From Boletus sp. NGJ (lineage: Eukaryota > Basidiomycota > Agaricomycetes > Boletales > Boletaceae): 58,026 nt of DNA. Positions within the stretch are counted from its first letter, which is position 1; every line of letters starts with the position of its first letter. Where the stretch lies: positions 1-58,026 of the forward strand of contig JAGTXK010000074.1 of the NCBI GenBank assembly GCA_019096195.1, given 5' to 3'. The position numbers and the translations under genes were made by a program. Of the stretch, positions 1-12,360 are shown piece by piece. The notes under the pieces are model-generated. The model searched no databases. It was not told the DNA's origin and was given only the letters and a program-made list of their open reading frames with translations.

Positions 1-168
1 ATGGCTATAACTCAGTACCATGACAACCAACTCACATGACTAAGGGCTCATCTAGGATTAGGGCTATCAATGGCCCAGCAAGGGTTAGGGCTAATACCTT
101 TTGGTTCTTTTGCAAATGTCAAGTCTTTGCAAACTAGTCAAACATTGGGACACTTTTTTGAGCCACTG
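1..168. mobile_element. Right end of a Tc1/mariner-like relic cut by the window edge
   Basis: The last bases before position 169 read TTTTTTGAGCCACTG followed by TA. This is nearly the same terminus as the right end of the complete Tc1-like element ending at 9743 (TTTTTTGAGCCATTG, TA). The segment has no coding capacity and its partner terminus lies outside the window. The assignment rests on the shared terminus and the TA target dinucleotide. Confidence 0.6.
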
Positions 169-540
169 TATATGCACATGCACTCATGTATAGCATTCAA
201 GTAAGATGAATTCATGCATACAACAAATGAGGTCAAATGATGCGACATGACTTAAGGCAAGTATTGGTCTATATGTGGCTCCCAACCCACACAAAGAAGG
301 TTTGGTGCCTCTGATTGTCAATACTTCAGGAAGAGCTGAGATGGGGCTGAACCACTCCACCCTTGCCTGTTTCCTTTGTCCTGTTGACCATCTTTTGGAG
401 CTTGACAGGGATATTGAAGGGTAAGACATGCAGTCATACTACACATTCTCCAATGTCATTTCCAGGACATGTGCATTACTCAAGGCCACCAAGATTTGCA
501 TGAGTGCGGACAACCTGCCAGCTCTTCTATGAAGTGGGCA
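169..540. other. No gene recognised
   Basis: CpG-poor sequence between the Tc1-like terminus and a decayed multi-exon gene. The small minus-strand open frame here has no recognisable motif and is treated as chance. Confidence 0.5.
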
Positions 541-1637
541 CCAGCCTGGGGATGATTACGACAGCGAAGATGAGTTCAGTGGCTTATTCAGAAGTTACTA
601 TCTTGTGTGTGTAAGTATATTACTTTTGTTCTCCAATTGTGCCGTCTACTAATAGCATACTACTATTTTACTAAGATTGGGCACCACATCTTTTTAGAGC
701 CATCATCCGCTCTCAATGAAGAAATGCATGTAACACATTCATGCAATGCAATCTTGTATGACATGACTACTATTGAGGCATCACACATTGCATACATATG
801 TGTCCAAGTAAGTCTTCATTCCAATTTCTGTTATATTTTATAACAATTTGCAAGGCTTGCTTTGCAATCCCATCCAAGAGTCTATGGAGTGAAAAGGACA
901 GTGAGTTTGACTACATCAAATTCTATCGATACATTAAAAGCTTGATCAATGACCTAGTAGACGAAACATGGAGGGATGACCTTTTGAAATGGTGGAATAA
1001 GTAAGTCCACTCATATGTTTTTTGTTACTGTTTTAACTACTTCAAAAGTCAGTTGTTCGGCAATGAAAAGGATCGTGGTCACAACAATTCCTCAGACATA
1101 TAGGAGAGCAACGAGAATCGCAGTGTATCCCCAGTACCAATGACTACCATTGAACGATTGTGTTCCAAGGCACAAACTCATACCACCACACCCACTGGCA
1201 GATTCAACTCTGTGTTCTCCAATCCCAATCAAGGTCCATCCAGGTTATTAGTGTCTACTATCCCACCTGTTGAATCTGAGTCTACTGCTCCTGGCCCTGG
1301 CCCGTCTCGTGTTGCCCATAATACCAGCTCAATGTTTTCCTTGTATGAAGCAAGAAGTCCAGACTGTCATGAGCCCACTGACACTCCTGCAACTCCACCT
1401 TGTCATTCCAGACATGTGCATGGCCCAACCCCTTTCCTGAGCAGCTCTCTGACCCCTAATGAAGGGCCACTGACACTGCTGATCAATAAGAAGGGTAAGG
1501 AGCATGAGGTCACAAACAAAACTAAAGGGAAGAAATGAATGATGGAGGAACAAACCACTGAGGCTGTGAGCACCAGTACCAACCAGGGTGGGACTAGGAA
1601 GTCCAAACACAGCCATAGGTAGCTGATCCACACAGGT
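541..1637 (+). pseudogene. Decayed multi-exon gene resembling a fungal domain of unknown function (DUF6698-like)
   Basis: Open segments joined by good splice sites read as one protein. An exon of about 656-807 ends with ASHIAYICVQ. A GTAAGT intron (808-854) leads to an exon 855-1000 with FAIPSKSLWSEKDSEFDY and DDLLKWWN. A second GTAAGT intron (1001-1048) leads to QLFGNEKD and then a Ser/Pro/Thr-rich tail ending in a lysine-rich stretch near 1538. The order IAYxxVQ, FAxSSxxxWxxxDxxFxYxxFY, LxWWNxxxFG is how I remember a family common in mushroom-forming fungi, which I believe is catalogued as DUF6698; that name is from memory. An in-frame TAG near 1102 and no clear start show decay. Function is unknown. 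Such genes often lie among transposons, as here. Confidence 0.45.
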
Positions 1638-1639
1638 AT

Positions 1640-3925
1640 GTCATCTTATCTGCCACAATGTCTTACTCACGTTTTATGGCAGTCATATTCCAAGTCATAA
1701 TGTCCACCTGTCTTCACATTACACCATCTCACTCTCATGGACCGTAACTATTATCGCAGCTCATCATCAACCATCCCTCATTATTCTTTTTTGGCTCTTT
1801 GCTATGTTCCAACTTTGTTTGCACTCAAAACCCATTGCCTTTGCACCTCGAATACTGCTGCTACTGTTGTTCACACCTCTGTTTTGCTCACCACATGCCC
1901 ACAGCACTAGCACTCGGACACACTCCTACCAACAAAATACCACTGTTGTTATGATCCTTTCAGAAACAAACCACAAGGCTTGACAACTTTGCAGGCTACA
2001 CGAGTCCTGGCTTAACGAATAAGGATGGGAGTCTTAGTCTGTACTATGCAAACCCTACAATGACCAGTGGCCAAGGCAATGAGTTATGTGCAGAATACAA
2101 GTGGATTAGACTGGGGATTTCAGTCGTTAAAGTACTACTTTATATATATACAAGGAATGTGCACAGACCATGCAGTGTGTGTGATAAATTACTATGTATG
2201 GTAAGGCAGAGATTAATGGGGCTGTGTGAGAAGAGTAGAAATTAAAAGGTCATGGATCACATGCTGTATGATGTCATATGATGTCATAGGTTCTAGACCT
2301 AGTCATGTGATTTGTTCCCATGGTCACATGCACAGTCACATGACTTATTGTGAAATGATTTTGAAGAAAATGTAGTAAGTGTTTGTTTTGAAAAGTTTGA
2401 AATTATCCTATATTATAACAATTGTAGCTTCATCACATTGCCATGTATGATCTCCACTTCAGTAGACACTCGTGTATTCACCTACATGAATATGTATTAT
2501 ACATGGATAATAAAGTGTCATACATCTACTGTGTATGAATATTTCATCTGAAAGGATGTATCTGGGCATGGCTAATGCAGTCGACATGACTGGCTATATA
2601 TGATCTCAGAGTTTCTAGCTAAAAGTATATATTGCTGACGGGGTAGTATAAGGATAAGATATATCAAAACAGTTCCTACTAGTATAACGTATCCTTATAT
2701 ATGAATATTTAGGTATGTGTTAGAACTGCACTTTTTGTGATGTTGTGGGTGTGGTGGGGATGAGGCCCAGGGGCACTTGGGGTTGCAGGATGCCACATGC
2801 TGAAGCAGCCATTGGATTTTGGGGGATAGACTGGGAGTTGGTATGGGCGAGTTAAAGTAACTCATTGGTATTGTTGGTGGAGAAAGAGGAGGAGGTTCAT
2901 GAACACCTCAATGAATATGTCATTGGGTTGGATTGGTCATTGGTGAGATTGCTGAAACAGGCGGTGAAGGGGACAAGGGTGCATACCGTGCTGATGGGGC
3001 ATGGTGGGTAGAGCCCAATAAAACTTGTGCCAGGAGTGGCTGGCAGCAAGTGGAAGTGGGAAATGGGTGCAACCTGGTGGCACTCAGCAGCATGCCTGGA
3101 ATTATGTGGAATGGTGGGGAAGGTGTTCCTAGGAAGAGACCCTTGACGAGCAAGTGTAACTCGGGTGTGTGTTATGAACACCAACAGATACAAGTGGAAC
3201 TCGGGCATGTCTCATGAATGCCAACAAATTTTTTCTAGGCTGTGGGGGCAACAGAAGGGGGATGAGATAGATGCAAAGAGTCAAGGCCAACAGTCCTCCA
3301 ATCTCCTTATCTTCTCACTGAGTTGTAGCCTGTGTTCAATGCTTGCAACCACCTAGTAGGCTGGAATTACACATAGCGCTAATTGAACTCTCAAGGACAA
3401 TGTTCTGAGGGTCTATGACTGTTCTCAGCAATGAATGTGAGGAGAGGGGAGTGGAGAAAGTACAAGCATGTTGTTAAAGATGACAGCGAGGCTGTGGTGA
3501 TGGAGGGAAAGCAGTCAGGAAGCAAAGTGCCCAGTGATCAAGGGGTATTCTTGGAATTTGAAAGGAAAAAGATCCACAACACTTGATGTTACCCAAAGGT
3601 AAAATTCTGAGCATAAAAGGACAATTCCAAGAATGTGTATCTACTACAGAATATGCTACTACTTATAGTGTATGGGTGTGAGCATGGACCAGCTTTAGGG
3701 CTGCTATGAAATGTGCTGGAATGATGACATAGTGTTCTAGGAGATTCTATGATGTACGTATGGTGTCATAGGCCTAGATGTGGTCCTTTGGCTAATATGT
3801 AAGTGTTCGTTAGCTAAGTATTGTAAATATCTATGAGGTAAAAGGTGAAAACGTTTCACTATGTGGGGATCAAATACTGGGTGTGAAATGTAGCATAGTT
3901 GGGAAGTGAGTATGGAGAAAATCCA
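1640..3925. other. Long stretch with no supportable gene
   Basis: AT-rich, CpG-poor DNA. Overlapping short open frames at 2897-3217 on both strands have no known motif and mirror each other, as expected by chance. Two near-repeated phrases (AAGTGTAACTCGGGTGTGT and AAGTGGAACTCGGGCATGT, about 3150-3215) look like a short local duplication. Nothing else stands out. Confidence 0.5.
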
Positions 3926-3928
3926 GGT

Positions 3929-6176
3929 TCAGGGAGCATCCTCCCAGAGGCTGGGAGTCAGCACAATACAATGGGCATGAAGGATGTCATTTGCATCAGC
4001 TTGAAAGGCATTGGAATTGACTGGAAACTGAGGCTCAGGCTCAGGAGACTCAGACACTGTGGTGGACTTGGGGAACAGCCATACAGCTCTGTTGAAAGCT
4101 GAAAGTTCTAAGTATGGTTCCATTGCATGGACTGAAATTCAAACATACTGTCTTGCATTTTCTTGGGAATCATTGCAGAGGGTGATTCTGAAGAAAGTAC
4201 AATGTAGGATCACTTTTCTAATAATGAATTCAAAAAATGGATGACAAATATAGTGATCAAAGACCTACCTTGCTATCAAGGTGGTGTATGCATGTTCTTC
4301 AGCTTCCTTTTTTCCTTTGTTATTCAGATACAATGGTACTATAGTGTCAGTGTTGTCCAAAATTTCCATTACTTGCAAAGGGCTTAAGAGTTTCTCATCA
4401 ATGCTGTCATCACTAATTCCCAACATTGGAGCACAGTTGTTGTATGGCTTATTCTCATTATCATTAGAACCATCATAACTCTTAGTGTCCAAGCCAGCAA
4501 TCATTGGTTGTGTATTCCATGACTTGTACAATGTCATCAGGAATGGTTTTCTGTGTAGCTAAAAAACAGTGAGAATTGAATGAAACAATAATAGTACTAG
4601 TGGAGTTGTTCACATACCAAACAAGAGGTGGCTATCTGTGACACTAGCCTTGCTTCAGCCTTTGTTCTCAACCAGCGTTGATTCATTCAGTTGGACGACT
4701 TTCAATATTGTAAATGTCACTCCCTGTTTGATAACAACACATCAATCTGGCTCTTTGGGACCAGATGACTAAGTAAATGGTGGGTGCTGAGATTGAGAGT
4801 GAAAGGAAGCTCTTGTTGACTCGAAATACTAGAAGACTTTGGGAAACCACTCACACATCTTCTTGTCAGTATTTACAAATAACCAGGTAAAATACCCTTG
4901 TCAGAATTTGCAGAGATATAACAACCACAATTTTTCAGAGATTGAATCTCACTTGGAGTCATTTTCCCATGAGGCACCCTTGGTTGTTAAAGGATACCAT
5001 TGTGCTAAAAAATGGTTAATTTATAATGTGTGCTTGATCACTGGTGGCAGCCTAAGAAAAAGTACATACATCAATTCCACCAACATTTATACCTATGCAA
5101 TGAACATTAAATATTGATGTGGAATGCATGCTCAAGGGAGCATGCCCAATAAATCCCACTATGCCAGTGGTTGATGCACAAGCCTATAGGCACAAATGCC
5201 AGGTAAATAAAGAGACAATAGTATGAAAACATTGTCATCACCTTGTGTGGAATGCCAGTGAGAGACATGAGTTGTCTCACCAGCTTGACATTGTCCACTT
5301 GCTTCCTTGATGTCAACATTGTGAGTGCTTCAGCCTTAGCTTTGGCAATCAACATGAAGGGCTTTCCAGTAGGCTGATTTCTGTCAGTTGAGAATGATGC
5401 TTGTTGTCCCATGATGTCATGAAAGATATTTGTGACTGAGGATGCTGGCAGATTGGGCAGCAGCTCTGGATTGGGAGAGCCAGCAGCTTCACTAGTATTT
5501 GGATGCTTGCTCAACCCATGGCTACACTTCAAAGCAGATATGACTGTTATCATTGCTGGGATAGAATTCCTTGCAATCACAGATTCCTTTAGCACTTCAG
5601 CAGACAGCAGAATGGTCCATTGGTGCTGCCAGTGGGATAGTAGTAAGTCACAAGTGCCAGTGAGCAGACAATGAAGCTGTGAGGTGACTGGGGCCAGCTG
5701 AGAACCAAATCAAATTTGAGATGTAAGATTATAAAGTAATTCTGCTAGTCCAACAAAAAATATTGTAAAACTACTAATGCTTGGCACCAAAGGCATGCCC
5801 AAGTGTACCAAATTGGCTCTGCTAGTGAAATGTCAATTTGTTTACTTTCCTAGCAACCAACAGAAATTGGTTCAAACATTGGATCCAGACCTCCCTCTTC
5901 AGTTGGCATGAGTTCAAATCCCTCTGGAATAATACCATGCATGCTAACTTCATGCAGTGTTGTAAAAAATGCTGCCTCTAAGTCAGGACCATTGAATGGG
6001 CTCCTGTGAGTGTGTTGGAACAGGAATTGCTTCATGGTGAACATGTTGCTGCTGATCAATTGTGATAGCTGCTGAATGATCATGGTCATTACGCATATTG
6101 TTATTACTATTACCATTGCTGTCACCACTGCCATCACCATCAGCGTCATTGTCATCATTTTCATCCACTGGGTGAC
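3929..6176 (-). pseudogene. Unassigned decayed multi-exon gene, interrupted by a solo LTR
   Basis: Several minus-strand open segments have plausible splice borders. One runs 6176-5852 (acidic Asp/Asn/Ser-rich, then a segment containing RSPFNGPDLEAAFFTTLHEV and FEPISVG), followed in the same direction by PIWYTWACLWCQAL near 5800. A second runs 5595-5228. A third (about 4565-4265) is flanked by TTTTAG and GTAGGT. The last runs 4123-3929. The acidic part is shifted one frame from the following part. The solo LTR at 6177-7084 was inserted at the upstream end (5-bp duplication GTGAC), so the gene probably continued beyond 7089. I do not recognise a catalytic domain. The style resembles large hypothetical proteins linked to transposons in mushroom genomes. 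Confidence 0.3.
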
Positions 6177-7084
6177 TGTTATGCCAGGTAACAAGTGACA
6201 CGTTCCTGAGTAATCAACCCTGTGTAATTACTGGACTAGCCAGACTTGAGGGGAAAATACCTTCTGAGGCCCAATGTTCCTCAGACTGGGGACTGATGGC
6301 TAGCTTTCACGTAGAGCCTACTCTACAACCAATGGTGGAGGCTCGGACTTTGAGAATGGTGGCACGATCTGATGGAAGGGCAGACCGATCCTATACGGGG
6401 GTCAGTGGCGGAGTCCTGACCAATACAGATACCAGTGGAGGAGTCCTGGATTTACTGTGCTGCCAGTGGTGGAGTCCTGGGCTTACATAGGCCAACCTCT
6501 GTTGGCATTGAAGTTACCATCTAGCAACGCGAGTGGACAGCAATGAGGCCACACAAGTGCAAAGTAATGAGGAAGACGATCACAAGCACTGTGGTGATCA
6601 CCTCCAGAGCGGGAGCAGGCTTCTGAGGTGAAGTGAAACCAAAAGCTAGGAGAGCTGGTAGATTACATGGGAAGTTATGTAGATCTAGGTTAGGATTTAC
6701 ATGAAGGGCAGATGCCCGTATAAATAGGCCTTCCCTATTTAGGGCAGGCTTCATATTGTATATGATAATACTAGAATATTACCATAAGGGATCATATCAT
6801 CAGTCAAATGGAGAAGATGGAATACTGGGCTGTGTGTGAGAGAACACAGCTGAGGAGGGAATGTCTATGATCTTATCAAAAGGTGAAATGCAAGTAAAAG
6901 GAAATAGAACAGGCTGTGTTACAGCCATAGTGATGTATCACCTAGAAAGGGAGTTCTGGATAAGGCAATACTTGTGTCAGTGTTGCAGGGGAATCCCTGG
7001 TCAGAGTCAAGGAAGAGGTCATTCCATAGTTTGGGAGGAGGAGAAGGGAGAGAAAAAGATGTACCCCCTTCTGTAACCATAATA
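6177..7084 (+). mobile_element. Solo LTR, copy 1 of the ~1-kb LTR family
   Basis: It begins TGTTATGCCAGGTAACA and ends GTAACCATAATA, flanked on both sides by the 5-bp duplication GTGAC (6172-6176 and 7085-7089). It matches the solo LTR at 15508-16545 in inverse orientation along its whole length: shared blocks include GTGACACGTTCC, GATCACAAGCAC and CACCTCCAGA. The expected terminal CA is TA here. At many sites where the other copy has CG this one has TG or CA. It has no coding capacity. No internal retroelement sequence remains, so this is a recombined solo LTR. Confidence 0.85.
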
Positions 7085-7089
7085 GTGAC

Positions 7090-8155
7090 CTGCTCCTGTC
7101 TGATGTACTTTTTGATGAACATGTGCCCCATATATGCCATAGAATTGATTGATAAGGTTGGGTGGTGCATTTTGATAGTTATCATCATATACACCATAGC
7201 ATGCCTGTCTGAGAAATTGAAGACCCTTTAGTAAATTAGTGAGAAAAATTAACAGCCAGTCACAATACAGTGGAATTAATTATGAATGCACTTGTGGACT
7301 CCTAAAATGTTCACACTTGATACCCATTATATATTTCTACCCTCACTACACTTTTGCACTATCTGTAGACAATACTCTCACCTATCATCAACCAAACTCC
7401 CTCCTTGCTACACACATGAATATGCAACCTAGTCTCTATATGATACCACATTCATATCATACACCATCCTATCATTTGTATCCTTGTATTCCTCATTGTA
7501 TCCTTTATCATACAATACACTATACTATTGCCCATACTTTCACTAGCCATACTCCCATCATATCTGCCATTATAATACAATACCAAGTACAGGCCCACAA
7601 GCCTCTAAACTATACAAAATCCATGGACATACCTGATGCAGTGCTTGGTATCCACATAAGGTTACTAATCAGAAGCTAGCCTCCAGATCATTCAACTGAT
7701 AGGACTTGCCTCATGGCAACCCTTCTTTCAATCCCCTGATCCTCAGTTCACACTGTAGATCATTGATGCCATTCCACAATGCCATCACAAGGCTATTTAT
7801 TAGATCCACCATAGATACATTAGACAAGATCTAATCCATCTCCTGATGTGATCTCATCTTGATACCTGATCTCATGATCAATCTATGCAATGCCTTAAGC
7901 ATTTCTTTCTCATTGCTTTTTCATTTCATCTCTGCATTCTAATCTATTGACTCCTTCTGATATATCACAACATAGCTGCATTTAATCACATTATGAACTA
8001 CCTTTCACTTACATGCATATCACACATGCATTTCATTCCTGTTTATGTCTTTTTCACTATTGGACACTAACACTTTCTTGTTCCTGTGATGTCATACCCA
8101 GTACCAATGATGTCATAGCATAGCACAGTCCATGCACTGCTGCTGGTAGTATATA
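7090..8155. other. No gene recognised; CAT/CCATAC-rich tract
   Basis: The tract 7330-7680 is rich in CATAC and CATATC runs and is open in one frame for about 146 codons. The product is compositionally biased (His, Tyr, Thr, Ile, Pro) without a domain. No splice-linked gene is seen. Confidence 0.5.
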
Positions 8156-8356
8156 CAGTGGCTCAAAAAACTGTCTGCATGTTTGGTCATTTTTCACTAA
8201 ACGCATTATTCCCCAATAATCCCTAACCCTTACAGGTGTATGAAATAAAGCACTAATCCTTGGATTTCTATCCATCAAGGTTTTAAGACATATGAATAAG
8301 AATTGATGAACTGGCAGCCATTTCAAAACAATGACTCATTCAGACAGTTTTTTGAC
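8156..8356 (+). repeat. Left long terminal inverted repeat of Tc1-like transposon 1
   Basis: Pairs with 9545-9743 over about 200 bp. Shared blocks include TTTGGTCATTTTTCACTAAA, TATGAATAA and ACTGGCAGCCATTTCAAAA. Confidence 0.9.
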
Positions 8357-8507
8357 TCTAAGTTTTGATTACATATATTGGACCCTAGCATGCTGTAATA
8401 TGATTACATACATTTGGTAAGGTTTCTATTATGTCACCATTATGTAACTGAGTGTCAGACAACATATATAAACCCCATCATTCCATGTTTATTTTCCCAC
8501 CATCACC

Positions 8508-9523
8508 ATGAAACCCATTTCCATCTCTCAAAGAATCAATACTATCTCTTTCCTCTCATGGGCTTTCCTCTAGGAAAATCTCTGCCCGAACTGGCCTAGG
8601 GAAGTCTACAGTATGCCAAGTGCTCCAGGGATCTCCAGCCAGAGAAGACTAGGCTTCTTGGTGGCTGTCCTTCCAAGCTTACCTCTACCAACAAAAGAGC
8701 TATTGTCTAGGAAATTATTACTGGCAAGGCCAGGAATGCTGTTCATGCTGCCCAATACATCAATACCATTATTGATACTTCTGTCTGTCCTCAGACTGTT
8801 AGAAATACTCTCAAGGAAGTCTCCTTAAAGGCTGTGGTAAAGAAGAAAAAGCCACTGCTTTCCAGTGGTCACAAGAAAAGAAGATTAGCCTTTACTCTTA
8901 AGTACCAGCATTGGACTGTGGAGGACTGGAAGAGAGTTATATGATCAGATGAGACCAAGATCAATAGAATTGGGTCAGATGGGCAAGAGTATGTGTGGAA
9001 AAAGAAAGAAGAGGGGCTAATTGCTAGAGAGGTCCAAGGCACAGTCAAGTTTGGAGGAGGTTCACTGATGGTATGGGGCTGCATAGGGTGGAATGGAGTG
9101 GGGATTTTGAGTGAGGTGGAGGGGAGAATGGATGCTGAACAGTATGTGGCCATATTGGAGCAGGGGTTACTGCAAAGCATGCAGGAATCTGGAATTCCAG
9201 AAGATGAAATTATCTTTCAACAAGATAATAATCCCAAGCATACCTCTAAAAGAGCCCAAAGATGGTTTGAAGAGCAAGGAATCAAGCTTCTGGACTGGCC
9301 TACACAATCTCCAGACCTTAATCCCATTGAACATACTTGGAATCACCTCAAGAGATGCCTCTCAGGTTATGAAAATGCTCCTACAGGTGTTTATCAATTG
9401 TGGGAAAGAGTAGTGGAGCAGTAGGGAAAGATTAATGAGGAACAGTGTCAGAAATGGATAGAAAGTATGCCTAGAAGGATTGAAGCAGTTATCAAGGCCA
9501 AAGGAGCTCATACCAAGTACTAG
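8508..9523 (+). pseudogene. Tc1/mariner transposase, decayed
   Basis: This would have been a DD34E transposase that cuts and joins the element at TA. The N-terminal helix-turn-helix is visible from 8508 in two frames (ISQRIN, then RKISARTGLGKSTV). The first catalytic Asp lies in SDETK (8945-8959) just after an in-frame TGA at 8942-8944, where relatives have Trp. The second Asp is in FQQDNNPKHT and the Glu in [15 protein letters not shown] at 9422-9424, again at a likely Trp codon, precedes the end block KWIESMPRRIEAVIKAKG. Both stops fit G-to-A change of TGG. The protein cannot be made. The D, D and E residues themselves are kept. Confidence 0.9.
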
Positions 9524-9544
9524 ATACCTGGATAAATTTAGAGT

Positions 9545-9743
9545 TAAAAAACTGTCCGAATAAGTCATTATTTTGAAATGGCTGCCAGTTCATCAATTTT
9601 TATTCATATGTCTTAACACCTTGATGGATAGAAAGCCAAGGGTCAGTGCTTTATTTCATACATCTGTAAGGGTTAGGGGTTATTGGGGAATAACGCATTT
9701 AGTGAAAAATGACCAAACATGCGAATAGTTTTTTGAGCCATTG
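9545..9743 (-). repeat. Right long terminal inverted repeat of Tc1-like transposon 1
   Basis: Inverse copy of 8156-8356, ending at a TA dinucleotide (9744-9745). Confidence 0.9.
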
Positions 9744-9745
9744 TA

Positions 9746-9984
9746 TAGATGAAGATTGTACTGTACATGGGAACCTCTAAGCAACCTTGATGGTGCTCAG
9801 AAAGCAATACAAGAGTTCCATAAGAAACATTCTAATGCCCCTCAATGTACTGTATTCATCTTACACAAACAGATTTCTTCTTGAGCTTTACAGACTACAG
9901 ATTTCCTTCATAAGAAATTCCTTCACCAAAACTACCTTTCAATCGCCTGGAAGTTGATTCATAGAGAGAGGTAGTGTTACAGAC
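9746..9984. other. No gene recognised
   Basis: Short unassigned spacer between the Tc1-like element and the old split solo LTR. It ends with the CAGAC duplication at 9980-9984. Confidence 0.5.
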
Positions 9985-10647
9985 TGTTATGCCTGTTTGT
10001 AACTGTTGACACTTACTATGTAGACCAGACCAGGGGATGGACTAGTTCTGTCTACTAGACCTTTCTTACATTCTCCTATATAGAGTCTGGTGGCAAGTTG
10101 TGCTTCTGACTGTAACCTCAAGCATATCCAGATGCTTGACCAGTTTCCAATTGATAGGGATGCAAGTCACCCAAGCCAAAGGCTTTCCTATGCCAAAGTC
10201 AAAGACTTTCTAATGGCAAACTATAATAACATAACTACAGTTACCACAACATCTGTGAGAACCTAGGTGGTGGTGGCACCTCTAGTGTTGGAATAGAATC
10301 ACTTGCTACAGTACTGCTTACCTAACCACAGTAGCCATCTCGTAGCCATCCACTGTACTGTATTTCTCCATCTGCTATCACAAATAACATCTGCCACTTC
10401 ATCCTGCATCATTCCTGGCATACAATTTTTCAACATCTAGTCATGGGTATAACACTAGAACCTAGACAGGGCTTAGACCATCTCTAACAGCAAGTAAAGA
10501 AGCTTGGAGCAGAGATAGTTCTACTACCACAAGCAAGTGTAATAACTGCCATAATGATGATGATGAGAAAGATGACAGTGATAGAGATGGCTTCCAGATC
10601 TAAATGGCTGAAGCAAAGTGGAACTGAGATGAGGGAAGTACATGGTA

Positions 10648-12120
10648 TAGGTGACCTCAAAAACCCTTTCCATAGTAATCCTTATGGCAGTGCACTTCAT
10701 GCACTGCCAGACACTGTGGGAATTTCGCTTAGCTTTGATAGAGTTATAAATAATACATACTCTTGGCTACAAAATCGCCCTCTAGGTCATGTGATTTGAT
10801 TCCCAGGCTATGGAGATATAGTCAATTCAAAACAGTAATATCATGGAAAGGATTTTTGAGCTTTTGAATGAAAAAGGGTATTTGAACATTATCAGTACTT
10901 GGTATAGCCTCCTTTTGCTTTAAGCACTGCATGAACCCTTCTAGGCATACTTTCAATCAACTTCTGACACTCAATTGATATCCTATCCCATTCCACTTGA
11001 ACCCTTTCCTACATTTCATGAATTCCACTAGGAGGGTTTTCATGGTGTGCAAGCCTTCTCTTGAGACAACCCCAGAGATGTTCAATAGGGTTTAGATCAG
11101 GTGACTGTGTAGGCCACACCATAGTACTAAATTCTTGCTCTTCTAGCCAATTCTTGACCAGCCTGCAGGTATGCTTGGGATCATTGTCCTATTGAAAGAT
11201 AATGTCAGGAAGATTGAGACCATAATACTCCAGGGTTTGTTGGAGTTAATCCTTCAAAATTTGAAGGTAGAGGTCTCCATCCATCCTACCATCAATCTTG
11301 GTAGCAAAACAAACTCCCTCCCAAGTCATAGAGGGTTTCCTGCACCAGCCTATTACTAATCCTCACCTGCCCTTTTCCATGCCCATTTGCATCCATCTGA
11401 TCCTAGGTGATTGATTTTGGTCTCATCAGACCATACTACCTTCTTCCAGCCCTCTATAGTCCAGTCCTTATGAGCATAGGCAAAATCCAAACAAGTTTTG
11501 TGATGCCTAGCAGAGAGAATAGGGTGATTGGTTGATGATGTTGGTAAGTGATCTGGTCACTTGGACAGCATTTTCAGCCTTTCCAGAGGTGATAAGATGT
11601 TGGGCATGACAAATATTGGTAGAAGAAAGCTTAGAGGAACAACCTCCAACAGCTTTAACAAGGCCAGAATGCTCTTTGGAATGAAGTTTAGATATGGCAG
11701 AATGGCTGACACCAGTTTGTTTGGCAATGGCTTCACCAAAATGGCCAGAATCAAGCAAAGAGAGGATGGTATTTTGTTAAGTAAGAGAAAGGGACCATGA
11801 TGGTGGTTGAGAATCAAGAAGTGTGGGAGCTTGTTTAAATGTAGATATACTATCTATATGTGTATCTTTGTTTGTACTAACAAACAATGGCAATTATATA
11901 ACTAAGATCCCACTTAGCAATTCAAAAGCTCAAAAACCCTTTCCGTGGTATTACTATAGCCTGGAAATCAAATCACATGACCTAGGGGGTGGTTTTGTAG
12001 CCATGAGTATGTACTATTTATAACTCTACCAAAGCTAAGCGAAATTCCCACAGTGTCTGACAGTGTGCTTCATGCACTGCCATGGAGGGTTAGTATGGAA
12101 AGTGTTTTTGAGGTCATCTG
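10648..12120 (-). mobile_element. Tc1/mariner-like DNA transposon 2, inserted in the old solo LTR
   Basis: Ends are TAGGTGACCTCAAAAACCC at the left and, read inward on the other strand, CAGATGACCTCAAAAACAC at the right, flanked by TA (10646-10647 and 12121-12122). The arms are about 160-180 bp and share GGCAGTGCA and CACTGTGGGAATTTCGCTTA. It is a different subfamily from transposon 1. The flanking sequence on the two sides joins into one solo LTR. Confidence 0.88.
10892..11830 (-). pseudogene. Tc1/mariner transposase 2, decayed
   Basis: Read on the minus strand, the N-terminal helix-turn-helix is SGHFGEAIAKQTGVSHSAIS (near 11750-11690). The first Asp lies in WSDETKINHLGSDG (near 11440-11400). 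The second lies in a DNDPKHT block near 11190, and the Glu in [12 protein letters not shown] near 11090. The end block SMPRRVHAVLKAKGGYTKY stops at 10892. Several frames must be combined and stops occur between the blocks, so it is inactive. The catalytic residues are recognisable. It is about as decayed as transposase 1. Confidence 0.85.
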
Positions 12121-12360
12121 TAGATTGCATAGATCTAGATTAGAGTTACATGCGTGCTTTGTGCATGCTTTATATAACTCTATTGTACTTTAGAGGAGGC
12201 TTCAGATAACCTAACTAGGAAGTACCATAAGGGGAAACACAGGCATGGAGGTGGTGAGAGATCTGAAGATATGAGGCTGTGTGAGAGAGAACACAGCTGA
12301 GAAGGCAATGTCTGTGGATCAAAGGAAATGTAATACACTGCCTTGTGCACCCCTGATGGC

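Larger units (their letters stand above)
8156..9743 (+). mobile_element. Tc1/mariner-like DNA transposon 1 (complete ends, dead transposase)
   Basis: The element is bounded by CAGTGGCTCAAAAAACTG at the left and its inverse (TTTTTTGAGCCATTG) at the right, each flanked by TA, the usual Tc1/mariner target. The inverted repeats are unusually long, about 200 bp (8156-8356 and 9545-9743). It encloses a DD34E-type transposase with nonsense mutations. The element is 1588 bp, a normal Tc1 size. Confidence 0.92.

Noticed and set aside
2897-3217. Overlapping 94-103 codon frames on both strands
   Set aside because: Mirror frames of purine-rich DNA without motifs or conservation clues.
7239-7679. A 146-codon plus-strand open frame
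   Set aside because: It comes from a CATAC/CATATC-rich tract; the product is compositionally biased, without domain or splice partners.
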